NCBI GenBank assembly: GCA_017881055.1
Contig: JADGRF010000302.1
Coordinates: 1 to 33,580, forward strand
DNA: 33,580 bases
Direction: 5' to 3'
Origin: Sandaracinaceae bacterium
GTDB lineage: Bacteria; Myxococcota_A; Polyangia; Polyangiales; JAFGIB01
Part shown: in pieces, positions 15,880-24,186 of the stretch
Position numbering within the stretch: position 1 is the stretch's first letter
Layout: each line of letters begins with the position of its first letter
Notes under the pieces: generated by a model
The model's database searches: none
What the model was told of the DNA's origin: nothing
The model's input: only the letters and a program-made list of their open reading frames with translations
Made by a program: the position numbers and the translations under genes

Positions 15880-17775
15880 ATGCGTGATTCCCTCCTGACG
15901 CTTCTCTGTGTTGCTGCGCTCGGGGCACCCGCGAACCGGGCGCTCGCGCATGGCACCACTCCTGCGGCTCACGCCAGCGCTGCGACCACGAAGACGGCGG
16001 CCCCGCCGGCTGCCCCGGCCACGCCTGTGGCACGGGATAGCGCACCGCCTGACCCGGTCTCGGACGAGGAACGGGCGCACGCCGATGCCGTCGTCGACTC
16101 CGTTCGCAAGGAGCTGCTCGCGCTGGTCGATGAAGACGTACGCAACGCCGAGCGCGGCGCCGAGAACGAGCCGCCCGCAGCTGCGATTCAGCTCGACCAG
16201 ACGGCCCCGAGCATGACCTCGGTCGTGCCGAGCGCCGGCGCCGCGCATGAACCGACGACCGCCGCCGCCAGCAGCAAAGATCTGTCCTGGCTCGAAGGCC
16301 TGAAGTTGCCGGACATCCCGGTGCGCTGGGACGACCGCCTCGTGCGCATGCTCGAGTACTACCGCAGCGACGCTCGCGGTCGCTCGCACATGCGTGCGCT
16401 GCAGGCGCGGCGCGGACGCTACGGCGAGATGCTGCGCGCGAAGCTGCGCGACGCGAAGCTGCCGCAGGATTTAGCCTACGTCGCGATGGTCGAGAGTGGC
16501 TTCGAGCCGGCCGCGCGCTCCGAAGTCGGCGCAGTCGGGCTGTGGCAATTCATGACCGCGCCCGCGAACGAGTACGGCCTCGAGACCTCGCGCTGGGTCG
16601 ACCAACGCATGGATCCCGAACGGGCTACCGATGCCGCGACGCGCTACTTTCACGATCTCTACGAGAACGTGGGCTCGTGGCCGCTTGCCATGGCCGCGTT
16701 CAACATGGGCTACGGGGGCCTCTTGCGTTCGATCCAGAAGTACAACTCGAACGACTACTGGCTGCTCTCGAGCCTCGAGTCCGGTCTGCCCTACGAGACG
16801 GTTCTGTACGTCACGAAGATCACGGCCTGCGCGATCATCGGTCAGAACCTCGAGCGCTTTGGCTTGGGCGACTTGGCCTTCGATCCGGCTGTGCGCACCG
16901 AGCGCGTCGAAGTGCCGGGCGGCATCGCCCTAGCCCGCGTCGCGCACGTGCTCGGCATCGAGCCGGACGCGCTCGCAGCGCTGAACCCGGAGCTCAAGAA
17001 GTCGCGTACGCCTCCCGATCTGAAGACCTGGACGCTGCGCGTGCCAGCTGACCGCGCGCTTCATTTCAAAGAGAAGTGGGTGCACTACCAGCCCGCAGCG
17101 CCCGCGCACCGCAGACACGTGCTGCGCATGGGCGAGCGCGTGTCCGAGGTCGCCGAGATGTACGGCACCACGAGCGCGAAGCTGCTGGCGCTGAACGACC
17201 AGCCCGATGCGAGCAACGTGCGCCCCGGCATGAAGCTGTTGGTTCCCGACGTCGAGCCCGGCGAGATCGAACGTCCGGAACATCCCACGGTGGGCGTGCC
17301 CGGCGATCTGTTCGTCTACTCCGATCGCAAGCGCGTGTTCTACCGTGTGGCCGACGGCGACACGCTCGACGAGCTCAGTCGCTTCTTCAGCGTGAACGCG
17401 GACGAGATCCGCATGTGGAATCAGATCACACCCGACGCCAAGCTGCAGCGCGGCATGTACCTACAGTTGTTCGTACCGACCGAGCAGGACTTGTCACAGG
17501 CCATCGTGCTCTCGCCCGACGCCGTGCGGACGCTGGTCGTAGGCAGCGAAGAATTCTTCGATTTTCACGAAACTCAGCAGAATCGCGTGAGAATCCGCTA
17601 CCGCGTGAAGGCGGGCGATACCCTGCGCTCGATCGCAGAGCACTTCGATCTCTCGGTCGGTTCGCTCGCGCGCATCAACCAGTTCAGCCGCGACAAGAAG
17701 CTCGAGCCGGACACCGAGATCATCGTGTACGTTCCGGAAGAGACGGGCACGAAGAAGCGCCTGGCCGCGAACTAG
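15880..17775 (+). CDS. MltD-like lytic transglycosylase with three LysM domains
   Basis: A secreted enzyme of 631 residues that cleaves the MurNAc-GlcNAc bond of peptidoglycan with 1,6-anhydro ring formation. It starts with a signal peptide (MRDSLLTLLCVAALGAP...ALAHG), an Ala/Pro/Thr-rich linker and an acidic stretch. The SLT domain (about 165-335) has KLPQDLAYVAMVESGF with catalytic Glu205, SEVGAVGLWQFM, MDPERATDAATRYF and WPLAMAAFNMGYGG. Three LysM repeats follow at about 405-455 (HVLRMGERVSEVAEMYG), 485-535 (YRVADGDTLDELSRFF) and 570-620 (YRVKAGDTLRSIAEHF), which bind the glycan strands. The ATG at 15880 is chosen because it directly precedes the signal peptide; an upstream start would bury it. 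Confidence 0.92.
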   Translation: MRDSLLTLLCVAALGAPANRALAHGTTPAAHASAATTKTAAPPAAPATPVARDSAPPDPVSDEERAHADAVVDSVRKELLALVDEDVRNAERGAENEPPAAAIQLDQTAPSMTSVVPSAGAAHEPTTAAASSKDLSWLEGLKLPDIPVRWDDRLVRMLEYYRSDARGRSHMRALQARRGRYGEMLRAKLRDAKLPQDLAYVAMVESGFEPAARSEVGAVGLWQFMTAPANEYGLETSRWVDQRMDPERATDAATRYFHDLYENVGSWPLAMAAFNMGYGGLLRSIQKYNSNDYWLLSSLESGLPYETVLYVTKITACAIIGQNLERFGLGDLAFDPAVRTERVEVPGGIALARVAHVLGIEPDALAALNPELKKSRTPPDLKTWTLRVPADRALHFKEKWVHYQPAAPAHRRHVLRMGERVSEVAEMYGTTSAKLLALNDQPDASNVRPGMKLLVPDVEPGEIERPEHPTVGVPGDLFVYSDRKRVFYRVADGDTLDELSRFFSVNADEIRMWNQITPDAKLQRGMYLQLFVPTEQDLSQAIVLSPDAVRTLVVGSEEFFDFHETQQNRVRIRYRVKAGDTLRSIAEHFDLSVGSLARINQFSRDKKLEPDTEIIVYVPEETGTKKRLAAN

Positions 17776-17787
17776 CGCGAGCTTGCG

Positions 17788-19023
17788 ATGCTGTCGATTC
17801 GAGAAGCGCTCGATCTGATGCTGCCAAGCTTCGTGCCCGTGGGGCGCGAGGTCGTGCCGCTGACGGCGGCGCTCGGGCGCGTGCTCGCGCAAGACCTCGT
17901 GGCGCGTCACGATCTACCCGAGCTCGACAACAGCGCCATGGATGGTTACGCGCTGCGTGCAGACGATGCGAGGCGTGTGGACGTCGAGCTACCCGTGCAA
18001 GGCGAATCACGCGCCGGTGGTGGCGCTCCGCCCGCCCTCGCCCCTGGCCACGTCATGCGCATCTTCACCGGGGCGCCGGTGCCAGCAGGGGCGGACACGG
18101 TCGTGATGCAAGAGAACACGCAAGCGCTGCGCGATCCTGCGCGCGTGGTCATTCACGCGCTGCCGAAGCGCGGTGCGCACGTGCGACAGCGCGGCTCGGA
18201 TCTGCGCGCCGGTGACTTGGTGTTGACGCGTGGCGCAGGCCTCGGGCCGGGAGAGATCGGCCTCTTGGCGGCGCAGGATCACGGCAGCGTGGAGGTATTT
18301 CGGAGGCCGCGCGTGGCTCTGCTCACGACCGGCGATGAGCTGCGCGAGCTCGACCAGCCCGCGCGACCGGGCAGCATCGTGAACTCCAACGCGCATGCGC
18401 TCGCGGCTGCGATCGTGAGCGCTGGCGGCGAAGCACACGTGCTCGCCACTGCGCGCGACGAGCTTTTGGAGATCACCGCGCGCATCCGCGAAGGTCTCGG
18501 GTTCGACCTCCTCTTGTGCGTCGGGGGCGTTTCCGTCGGCGACTACGACCTGGTCGAGCGCGCGTTGATTGCCGCCGGCGTGACGCCGACCTTCCACAAG
18601 GTCGCGATCAAGCCGGGCAAGCCGCTGCTGTTCGGCACGTTCGGAGCGGTGCCCGTGCTCGGGTTACCGGGCAACCCCGTGAGCGCGCTGGTCACCTTCG
18701 AGGTGTTCGTGCGGCCGGGGATTCTGCGCATGCTGGGGCACGCCGCACCCTTCCCGTGGCCGATTCGCGTCGAGCTCGCAGACGCCTACGAACACAGCCC
18801 AGGACGCACCGAGCTCGCGCGCGCGAGCCTGTCCGTTCGCGGTGAACGTTTCGTGGCGCAGCTGCACTCGCGACAAGGTTCGGGCTCACTGCCGTCGCTG
18901 GTCGGGGTCGATGCCCTCGTGATTCTGCCGGCGGATCGCACGAGCTTTCCCGCGGGCACAGGGCTCTGGGCGCTGCGTCCTTCCGACCCTCCGCGCAGCA
19001 CCGAGCCACCGTTTCACGACTGA
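17788..19023 (+). CDS. moeA: molybdopterin molybdenumtransferase MoeA
   Basis: The protein inserts molybdate into adenylylated molybdopterin, the last step of molybdenum cofactor synthesis. At 411 residues it has the usual length. Visible hallmarks are AQDLVARHDLPELDNSAMDGYALRADD, GHVMRIFTGAPVPAGADTVVMQE, VRQRGSDLRAGD, VALLTTGDEL, the molybdopterin-binding region VGGVSVGDYDLV, HKVAIKPGKPLLFG and VLGLPGNPVSALVTFEVF, followed by the small C-terminal beta domain. It starts 12 bp after the transglycosylase stop and may be cotranscribed with it. No other molybdenum cofactor genes are in the window. Confidence 0.96.
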   Translation: MLSIREALDLMLPSFVPVGREVVPLTAALGRVLAQDLVARHDLPELDNSAMDGYALRADDARRVDVELPVQGESRAGGGAPPALAPGHVMRIFTGAPVPAGADTVVMQENTQALRDPARVVIHALPKRGAHVRQRGSDLRAGDLVLTRGAGLGPGEIGLLAAQDHGSVEVFRRPRVALLTTGDELRELDQPARPGSIVNSNAHALAAAIVSAGGEAHVLATARDELLEITARIREGLGFDLLLCVGGVSVGDYDLVERALIAAGVTPTFHKVAIKPGKPLLFGTFGAVPVLGLPGNPVSALVTFEVFVRPGILRMLGHAAPFPWPIRVELADAYEHSPGRTELARASLSVRGERFVAQLHSRQGSGSLPSLVGVDALVILPADRTSFPAGTGLWALRPSDPPRSTEPPFHD

Positions 19024-19089
19024 GCGCCGCCACAGCACGCGATGGGCCGTCCGGCGTGACGCCGCGTATGCCATGATCCGAGCGTCCCG

Positions 19090-19340
19090 ATGCCAGCGAC
19101 TTCGCTCGAAGTGTGCGTACGAGCCACCGCCCAGCGCATCCGCGTCCAGCGCGCGCTCGACGCAGCGGTCCTTTCAGGAATCGCCTGTGTCTCGCTGCTC
19201 GCGGCGGGCCGCGTCTACGTACACGTCTGCGCCCCGTCCGCACGCGCGTCGACCATGCTGGCGGACGCGCAGTGGGCCGCCCTGCTGCTGCCTGTCTTGA
19301 GCGGTCTCGCCCGCGCCCTCCCTGTCGCCCAGCCGCGCCG
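19090..19340 (+). pseudogene. N-terminal fragment of a DUF4175-like membrane protein
   Basis: From the ATG at 19090 the frame encodes a basic helix and two hydrophobic segments (QRIRVQRALDAAVLSGIACVSLLAAGR and WAALLLPVLSGLARALP). It then loses all sense of protein character, although it stays open to 19719. The pattern R(I/V)xxxxAL...LLxAxR(I/V) lines up with the start of the gene at 32783 with a single gap, so I read it as a truncated paralogue. Its coding sense stops about where the BatA-like fragment begins in another frame. It lies 66 bp after moeA. The exact end of the homologous part is approximate. Confidence 0.5.
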
Positions 19341-20135
19341 TACCGTTTGCCTGGCCTCGCCACAGACGATCTGCCGGAGGACGACCGCGCCGAAGCCTCG
19401 CTTCCGGAGCGTCGACGCACCCGTGTGCTGGCCGTCACCGCCGGCAATCGTTATCTCGAAGCCGCCTTGCTACTCGACGAGACGCTCGACGTGGATCGCG
19501 TCACGCCCTCCGCCTTTCGCTCGGCCGACGGCTACGACGTCGCAATCTTCGACAGCTTCGTCCCTGCGGAACCACCGCACACAGCCAGCTTCTTTCTCGC
19601 CTCACACCCTGCGCACGGAGACTTTCCGTTTGCGGTGCGCGGACGGGTCGAGCGCCCGTACTTCGACACGCTCGCTCGCGACGACCAACTTCTGCGCTTT
19701 ACGTCCTTGCGCGACGTGAACGTCGCCCGCGCCCTGCTCTTGCAAGCTCACGTCGATGATCAGGTCGTCGCGAGCTTCGGCAAGACGCCGCTGATCGTGC
19801 GCGGGAAGCGCGACGGCGTCCCTCTGCTCGCTCTCGCATTCGACGTACGCGAGAGCGACTTGCCGCTACGCGTCGCGTGGCCACTGCTCCTGTTGCAGGG
19901 CATCGAGCAGCTCGCGGCAGCTCCGGGGAGCTCCGCAGCAGCGCCCTTCGCCCACGTGGGTACGACTGGCAGCGCTTCCTTGGCGCCGCGGACCGTCTTC
20001 ATTGCCACGCCGCTGCGCGCCAAGCACCCTTTGCCGCTCGTGCCGTCCACGGACCTCTGGTGCTGGCTCATCGCGCTCGCCGCTGCGCTCCTCGTCTTCG
20101 AGTGGTGCAGCTATCAGCGGCGGTGGACCGTATGA
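19341..20135 (+). pseudogene. C-terminal part of a BatA-like aerotolerance/VWA membrane protein
   Basis: The frame makes protein-like sense only from about 19341: RLPGLATDDLPEDDRAEASLPERRRTRVLAVTAG, YLEAALLLDETLDV, YDVAIFDSFVP, RYTSLRD-like RFTSLRDVNVARALLL, RDGVPLLALAFDVRESDLPLRVAWPLLLLQGIEQL, and a last membrane helix WCWLIALAAALLVFEW. This is the C-terminal half of the BatA-type proteins that accompany MoxR ATPases. The N-terminal membrane anchor and VWA domain are missing; upstream in this frame there is only arginine-rich nonsense. The stop TGA overlaps the ATG of the next gene (ATGA), the normal operon junction, so the right part of the locus is in its native arrangement. Confidence 0.65.
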
Positions 20136-20780
20136 GCTCGCGTGCGCGCATCGCGTTCTTGTTCGCGCTCAGCCTGTGCACGGGTCTAGCCTGGGCACTC
20201 GCGCACGCGCTTGGCGGGAGACACGTTGCGTTCACGCTCGCGGGCCAGCGCCTCGAGCTGCTCACGCCCGAAGCGCTCTCGTTAGCTGCGGCGCTTCCGC
20301 TGCTCGTCTTCACCGCCTACCAATCGTTCGCGGTCGCGCCGCCTGCACAACGCACGCTGTCTCTCGCGCTACGCTGCCTGCTCGTCGCCACGCTGGCCTG
20401 CGCCCTCGGGCGTGTGGTGCGCGTGCGCGACAGCGAGAAGCTGAGCGTAGTGATCGCCGTGGACGTCTCCGACTCCATCGACGACGCCCAGCGCGACGGG
20501 CAACTGATCGCACGGAGCCACGCGCAGGCACAGAACGCGTACCCGACCGAATACGCAGCGTTGCGATCCAACGAGCCGCTGCTGGCAGAAGCGGCGCGAC
20601 GCAGCGGGGGCCACGCTCGGCCGAGCGCCGATCAGATCTGGCGACCGGCCCTCGCCCCCCCCTCAAACACGCGGCGATCTGTGGCCGAGCCTCGTAGGAA
20701 TCGCGCTGGCCCTATTCCTCGTCGACCTCTGGGTGCGCCGGACACGCATCTTTGATAGAAAGACCAATGAATCCACGTGA
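20132..20780 (+). pseudogene. internally deleted, frameshifted BatB-like VWA membrane protein
   Basis: The start is intact: a signal/membrane segment, two more helices (LSLAAALPLLVFTAYQSF and LALRCLLVATLACALG) and the opening of a VWA domain, SVVIAVDVSDSIDD. It then jumps in frame to what looks like the C-terminal end of such proteins (QLIARSHAQAQNAYPTEYAALR, LLAEAARRSGG), so several hundred residues are absent. At a C8 tract (20655-20662) the frame shifts. Removing one C restores GDLWPSLVGIALALFLVDLW, the expected last membrane helix, ending with a TGA at 20778-20780. As written, the reading frame ends at 20755 with an unrelated tail. Confidence 0.6.
20655..20662 (+). repeat. C8 homopolymer at a frameshift
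   Basis: Eight consecutive C lie exactly where the BatB-like remnant changes frame. A seven-C version would read WRPALAPPQTRGDLWPSLVG and continue through the terminal membrane helix. It could be a real slippage mutation or a sequencing/assembly error. Confidence 0.7.
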
Positions 20781-20874
20781 CGGGGCGCGTTCACGCTGTG
20801 ATATGATAGTTGGCCCTTGTCTTGACCTCCCGCACCTCCCGCCCACCCCCGCGACCTTGCCGCGGCGTCTCCGC

Positions 20875-20902
20875 TTGACTCGACTCTTTCGCACCTTATG
20901 TT
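20875..20902 (+). promoter_or_regulatory. sigma70-type promoter of dksA
   Basis: TTGACT (20875-20880), a 16-bp spacer and TATGTT (20897-20902) end 36 bp ahead of the dksA start. The hexamers, the spacing and the CG after the -35 box are the same as at groES (28926-28953). A further TATGAT at 20802-20807 may mark another start site. Confidence 0.65.
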
Positions 20903-20938
20903 CCACCGCTCTCTCTCCCTGTTGGGGGTGACAATCCG

Positions 20939-21301
20939 ATGAAAAAGGCCGAATTAAAGCGTTTTCGTGAGGTGCTCGAGGAGAAGCGTGAAGCGCTGAT
21001 CCAGAACGCCAAGAACATGAAAGCCGAGGGCATGACGCTCGACACCGACGATCTCCCCGACGAGATGGATCTGGCGTCCAGCGAAGGCATGCAATCTTTT
21101 GAGTTTCGGCTGCGGGGCCGAGAGAAGACTTTCCTTCAGAAGATCGACCGCGCCCTGCGCAAGATCGACGATGGCGAGTTCGGCATGTGCGAAGAGTGCG
21201 GCGAGGAGATCAGCACCAAGCGCCTCGAAGCACGCCCCGAGACCACGCTCTGCATCCGCTGCAAAGAGGATCAAGAGCGCCACGAGAAGGACTTCGCGTA
21301 G
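20939..21301 (+). CDS. dksA: DksA/TraR family zinc-finger transcription factor
   Basis: A 120-residue protein that binds RNA polymerase through the secondary channel and, with ppGpp, adjusts transcription of stable RNA and amino-acid genes. An N-terminal coiled coil (about 1-75) has at its tip LPDEMDLAS, giving the D41-x-x-D44-x-A46 pattern that E. coli DksA needs for activity. The zinc finger is Cys84-x2-Cys87-x17-Cys105-x2-Cys108. It is shorter than E. coli DksA (151), as in many Deltaproteobacteria and Myxococcota. A GGGGTG box lies 9 bp ahead of the ATG. It has its own promoter and follows the decayed Bat-type locus. Confidence 0.93.
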   Translation: MKKAELKRFREVLEEKREALIQNAKNMKAEGMTLDTDDLPDEMDLASSEGMQSFEFRLRGREKTFLQKIDRALRKIDDGEFGMCEECGEEISTKRLEARPETTLCIRCKEDQERHEKDFA

Positions 21302-21341
21302 CTCACGTACCGGGGCAACCGGGGCGCGCTGCGCGGGCCCG

Positions 21342-22226
21342 CTACTTCGCGAAGTGGATGAGCACGTCGGCGTGGACCGTGCTCGTCGGCTTCTCGAACG
21401 TCACTTGGCGCAGCGAGCTGGCAGCGCATTTCGGTGCGCGCGCGTTGGCGACGGTGACCTTGCCTAGCGTGCTCTGGGCTTTGCCCTGCTTGTCGATCTG
21501 AAGGGTGGCCTCGATGTCACCTTCGGGAGACGTGCCGCCTTTTTCCGAATGCCGGCGGCAGTCCAAGAACGCGGCATAGCCGCTGTGGAAGCCGCGCATG
21601 ACCAACTCGACGTTCTCGTGCGGCGTCTGCGCATCCGCGCGCACGGTGAACGTCACGGCGTTGTCCTCCGTGGCCCAGACGGCCTCTTGTCGGCCGTCCG
21701 CGGCGGCGTGCGTGTCGACGCGTGAAGTCGCCGCCGAGCGCTCGTTCATCACGCTCTGTCCCTTGGCACGCGAGTTGTCGAAGTCGAGCGAGAGCACAGC
21801 AGCGGCCGGTCTGCCCACGTCTTTGAACGAGGCCTTCTCGAGCACGTGCGACACACAAGTCGCGAGCTCTTTGCCGCCGTTCGGGTTACCGCCGTCCGGG
21901 TCCGTCGCGTTCACTTTGGGCTTCGCGCCGTCTGCGAGCGCGAGCTCGAGGCGCAGGCCACCCACGACCTCCGGGCTCTTCGCCACCTGCTTCCGGTAGC
22001 AGCCTCGGATCTCGCCCATCTGAGCGCCGACGGCCTGCCCTAACTTCGCGAGCCGCTCGCTGGTCGTGCCCGCGGTGCCCTTGATCCCCAGCTTCACATC
22101 CGAGCGCACGTTGATCGACGCTTCGCCCTGCCCCATCCCGCTCTTCGCGACGTCGCCATCCTGTGCTGCCGCGATCGCGCCTCCGCACGTCGCCAGCAAC
22201 AACCCGAGCCCGAGTGTCCTATGCAT
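21342..22226 (-). CDS. periplasmic protein with two AgmX/PglI-like domains
   Basis: The 294-residue protein has a signal peptide (MHRTLGLGLLLATCGGAIAAAQ) and no further membrane helix. Two segments follow the AgmX/PglI C-terminal pattern, a cysteine-containing helix then a beta region and a second cysteine. The first is about 65-150 (MGEIRGCYRKQVAKSPEVVGGLRLELAL and LATCVSHVLEKASF). The second is about 215-294 (GFHSGYAAFLDCRRHSEKGG, GDIEATLQIDKQGK, CAASSLRQVTFEKP). AgmX/PglI are linked to gliding motility in Myxococcus, but this domain is spread through many envelope proteins, so motility is only a possibility. A good GAGGTGA box precedes the ATG. It lies 25 bp after the histidine kinase, probably in one operon. 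Confidence 0.7.
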   Translation of the reverse strand: MHRTLGLGLLLATCGGAIAAAQDGDVAKSGMGQGEASINVRSDVKLGIKGTAGTTSERLAKLGQAVGAQMGEIRGCYRKQVAKSPEVVGGLRLELALADGAKPKVNATDPDGGNPNGGKELATCVSHVLEKASFKDVGRPAAAVLSLDFDNSRAKGQSVMNERSAATSRVDTHAAADGRQEAVWATEDNAVTFTVRADAQTPHENVELVMRGFHSGYAAFLDCRRHSEKGGTSPEGDIEATLQIDKQGKAQSTLGKVTVANARAPKCAASSLRQVTFEKPTSTVHADVLIHFAK

Positions 22227-22251
22227 GCTGTCACCTCGTGTGCGGTAGAGC

Positions 22252-24102
22252 TCAGACCTGACCGGCTTGCACGCGTGCTGGCGGCGCCGTTCTGCCCGGA
22301 GGCAGCGTCTCCTGCGTCCGCTCCTGGGGCAAGATCATGGTGAAGACGGTCTCGCCCGGGCGGCTCTTCACATCGACCGTACCGCCGTGATCCGCGGCGA
22401 CCTTCTGCACGATAGCGAGCCCGAGGCCCGTGCCATCCGGCTTGCCGTGCGAGGTGAACGACTCGAACATCCGCCCTTTGATCTCTTCCGGCACACCCGG
22501 ACCGTCGTCGGTGCACGTGAGCACGAGCGCGTCATCGCTCGGACGACGTGCCACGCCCAGCACGATCTTGCCGGGACCGCGCCCAATCGCCTGCACCGCA
22601 TTGCGAATCAAGTTGTGCAGCGCGCGCCGGATCTTGTGCTGATCGAGCCAGGCCACGCCGCGGTCGTGAAGGTCCAGCTGCAGCTCCACACCCGTACCGA
22701 GAAGCTCCGAGCGCAGCGTCTCGACCAGCTCCTCGAAGAACGAACGCAGGTACACCTTGCGCACGAGCAGGTTCTCGTCGCCGCGCGCAAACGCCAGCAC
22801 CTCTTGCGCCATCGCGTTGATGGCCTCGACCTGCCGCAGGATCGCTTCACTTTCCTCGGCGCGTCGGGTGGGATCCTGCTCGTCTTTCAAGAAGCGTGCG
22901 TAACCGGAGATCACGGTCATCGGTCCGCGCAGATCGTGCACGACGCTCGAAAGCAGCTGACCGATCGTCGTGAGCCGCTCTTCGTGCTCACGACGCTGCC
23001 GCGTCTGCGCAAGGCCGATCGCCGTCGACACGTGCCCCGCGATCACGCTCGCCAGCTTCATGTCGTCGTTCGTGAAGCCGGCCTTTCCCTGCGACTTGTT
23101 GAGCAACTCGATCGCCCCCTTGCCCTCTTCGAGCGAGAGCGGAACACACAGCACCGAGCGCGGGTGATAACCCACTTGATCTGCAACGGTGGTGGAGTGC
23201 CGAGGATCGAGCCCGACGTCGTTCACGATCTGCGCTTTGCCGTGCTCCGCGACCCAGCCGCAGATGCCTTCGTGCGGCGCGATGCGCAGGCGCTTCACGG
23301 CATCGGGCACGCCACCCACGGCGCAGCGAAAGCACAGCTCACCCGTGAGCTGATCGGAGAGCAAGATCGATCCCGCTTCGGCATCGACCGCGCGCATGGT
23401 GCGCGCGAGCACGCCCTCGAGCAGCTCGTCCAAGCGCGGTGCGCTCGCGGACACCTGCGCGATCTCGAACAAGACGTCGAGCTCGCGCACCTTGGTTTCC
23501 AGCTGCTCTTTGGTCTCGAGCAACTCCATGTTCTTCGAGACGACCGACAAGAACAGCTTGGAGTTCTCGAGCGAAACGCCGGCCTGCGCGGCGAGCGCCT
23601 GCAGCATGGCTTCGTCGTCGAGCGTGAAGTAGCCGGCGCGCTTGTTCAGGACCTGGAGCACGCCGATGGTGTTGCCGCTGTGACTGCGCAGCGGTACGCA
23701 CAGCGTGGAGCGCGTGCGAAAGCCCGTGCGCTTGTCCCACTCGGCGTCGAAACGCACGTCCTGGTACGCGTCCTTGACGTTGACCGACCGCCCCCATTTG
23801 GCGGCCCAGCCGGCGAGACCCTGTCCGGGCTTGAGCCGGATCTCGTGCGCCTGGCCGCCGTGCGAGAAGCGACTCCAGAGCTCGCTCGAGACTTCGTCGA
23901 CCACGAACAGCGTCGCCCGCTCCGACTCCATGACTCGCGCGACGCGCGTGAGCAGCACGGACACCAGCTCCTCCAGGTCCAGGGTGTTGCCGAGCGCCTG
24001 GCCGATGTCCTGCAGCGCGCGCAGCTTGCCCTGCTCGCGCGCGAGCTCGGCCCGCAGCTCGTCGATCACCTCGTGCGGCGCACGCTGGTCACCCGTGCTC
24101 AT
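22252..24102 (-). CDS. soluble GAF-GAF sensor histidine kinase
   Basis: A cytosolic two-component kinase of 616 residues with no membrane helices. An N-terminal coil is followed by two GAF domains (about 35-185 and 215-365), each with the late SxLCVPL...GxxxLLNK-type strand (STLCVPLRS and SVLCVPLSL). The dimerisation/phosphoacceptor helix has SSVVHDLRGPMTVI with His389. The ATPase domain has N-box HNLIRNAVQAI, G1 CTDDGPGVP and G2 GTGLGLAIVQKV. The partner regulator is unknown; none lies in the operon. GAF ligands cannot be guessed. It sits between the LysM protein (84 bp upstream) and the AgmX/PglI-like protein, so the signal sensed may concern the envelope. Confidence 0.93.
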   Translation of the reverse strand: MSTGDQRAPHEVIDELRAELAREQGKLRALQDIGQALGNTLDLEELVSVLLTRVARVMESERATLFVVDEVSSELWSRFSHGGQAHEIRLKPGQGLAGWAAKWGRSVNVKDAYQDVRFDAEWDKRTGFRTRSTLCVPLRSHSGNTIGVLQVLNKRAGYFTLDDEAMLQALAAQAGVSLENSKLFLSVVSKNMELLETKEQLETKVRELDVLFEIAQVSASAPRLDELLEGVLARTMRAVDAEAGSILLSDQLTGELCFRCAVGGVPDAVKRLRIAPHEGICGWVAEHGKAQIVNDVGLDPRHSTTVADQVGYHPRSVLCVPLSLEEGKGAIELLNKSQGKAGFTNDDMKLASVIAGHVSTAIGLAQTRQRREHEERLTTIGQLLSSVVHDLRGPMTVISGYARFLKDEQDPTRRAEESEAILRQVEAINAMAQEVLAFARGDENLLVRKVYLRSFFEELVETLRSELLGTGVELQLDLHDRGVAWLDQHKIRRALHNLIRNAVQAIGRGPGKIVLGVARRPSDDALVLTCTDDGPGVPEEIKGRMFESFTSHGKPDGTGLGLAIVQKVAADHGGTVDVKSRPGETVFTMILPQERTQETLPPGRTAPPARVQAGQV

Positions 24103-24186
24103 CGCCCTAAGTTTCCCACAGCTCGGAGGAAAACGGGAGCGTCGTGGAATTCGCGAGCAATCCCACGCGCTACCGGGCGCGTGCGA

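Noticed and set aside
19113..19340. The BatA-like frame read as an intact gene from 19113
   Set aside because: The first 75 or so codons are arginine-rich nonsense lying across the other frame's membrane segments; the protein character begins only near 19341.
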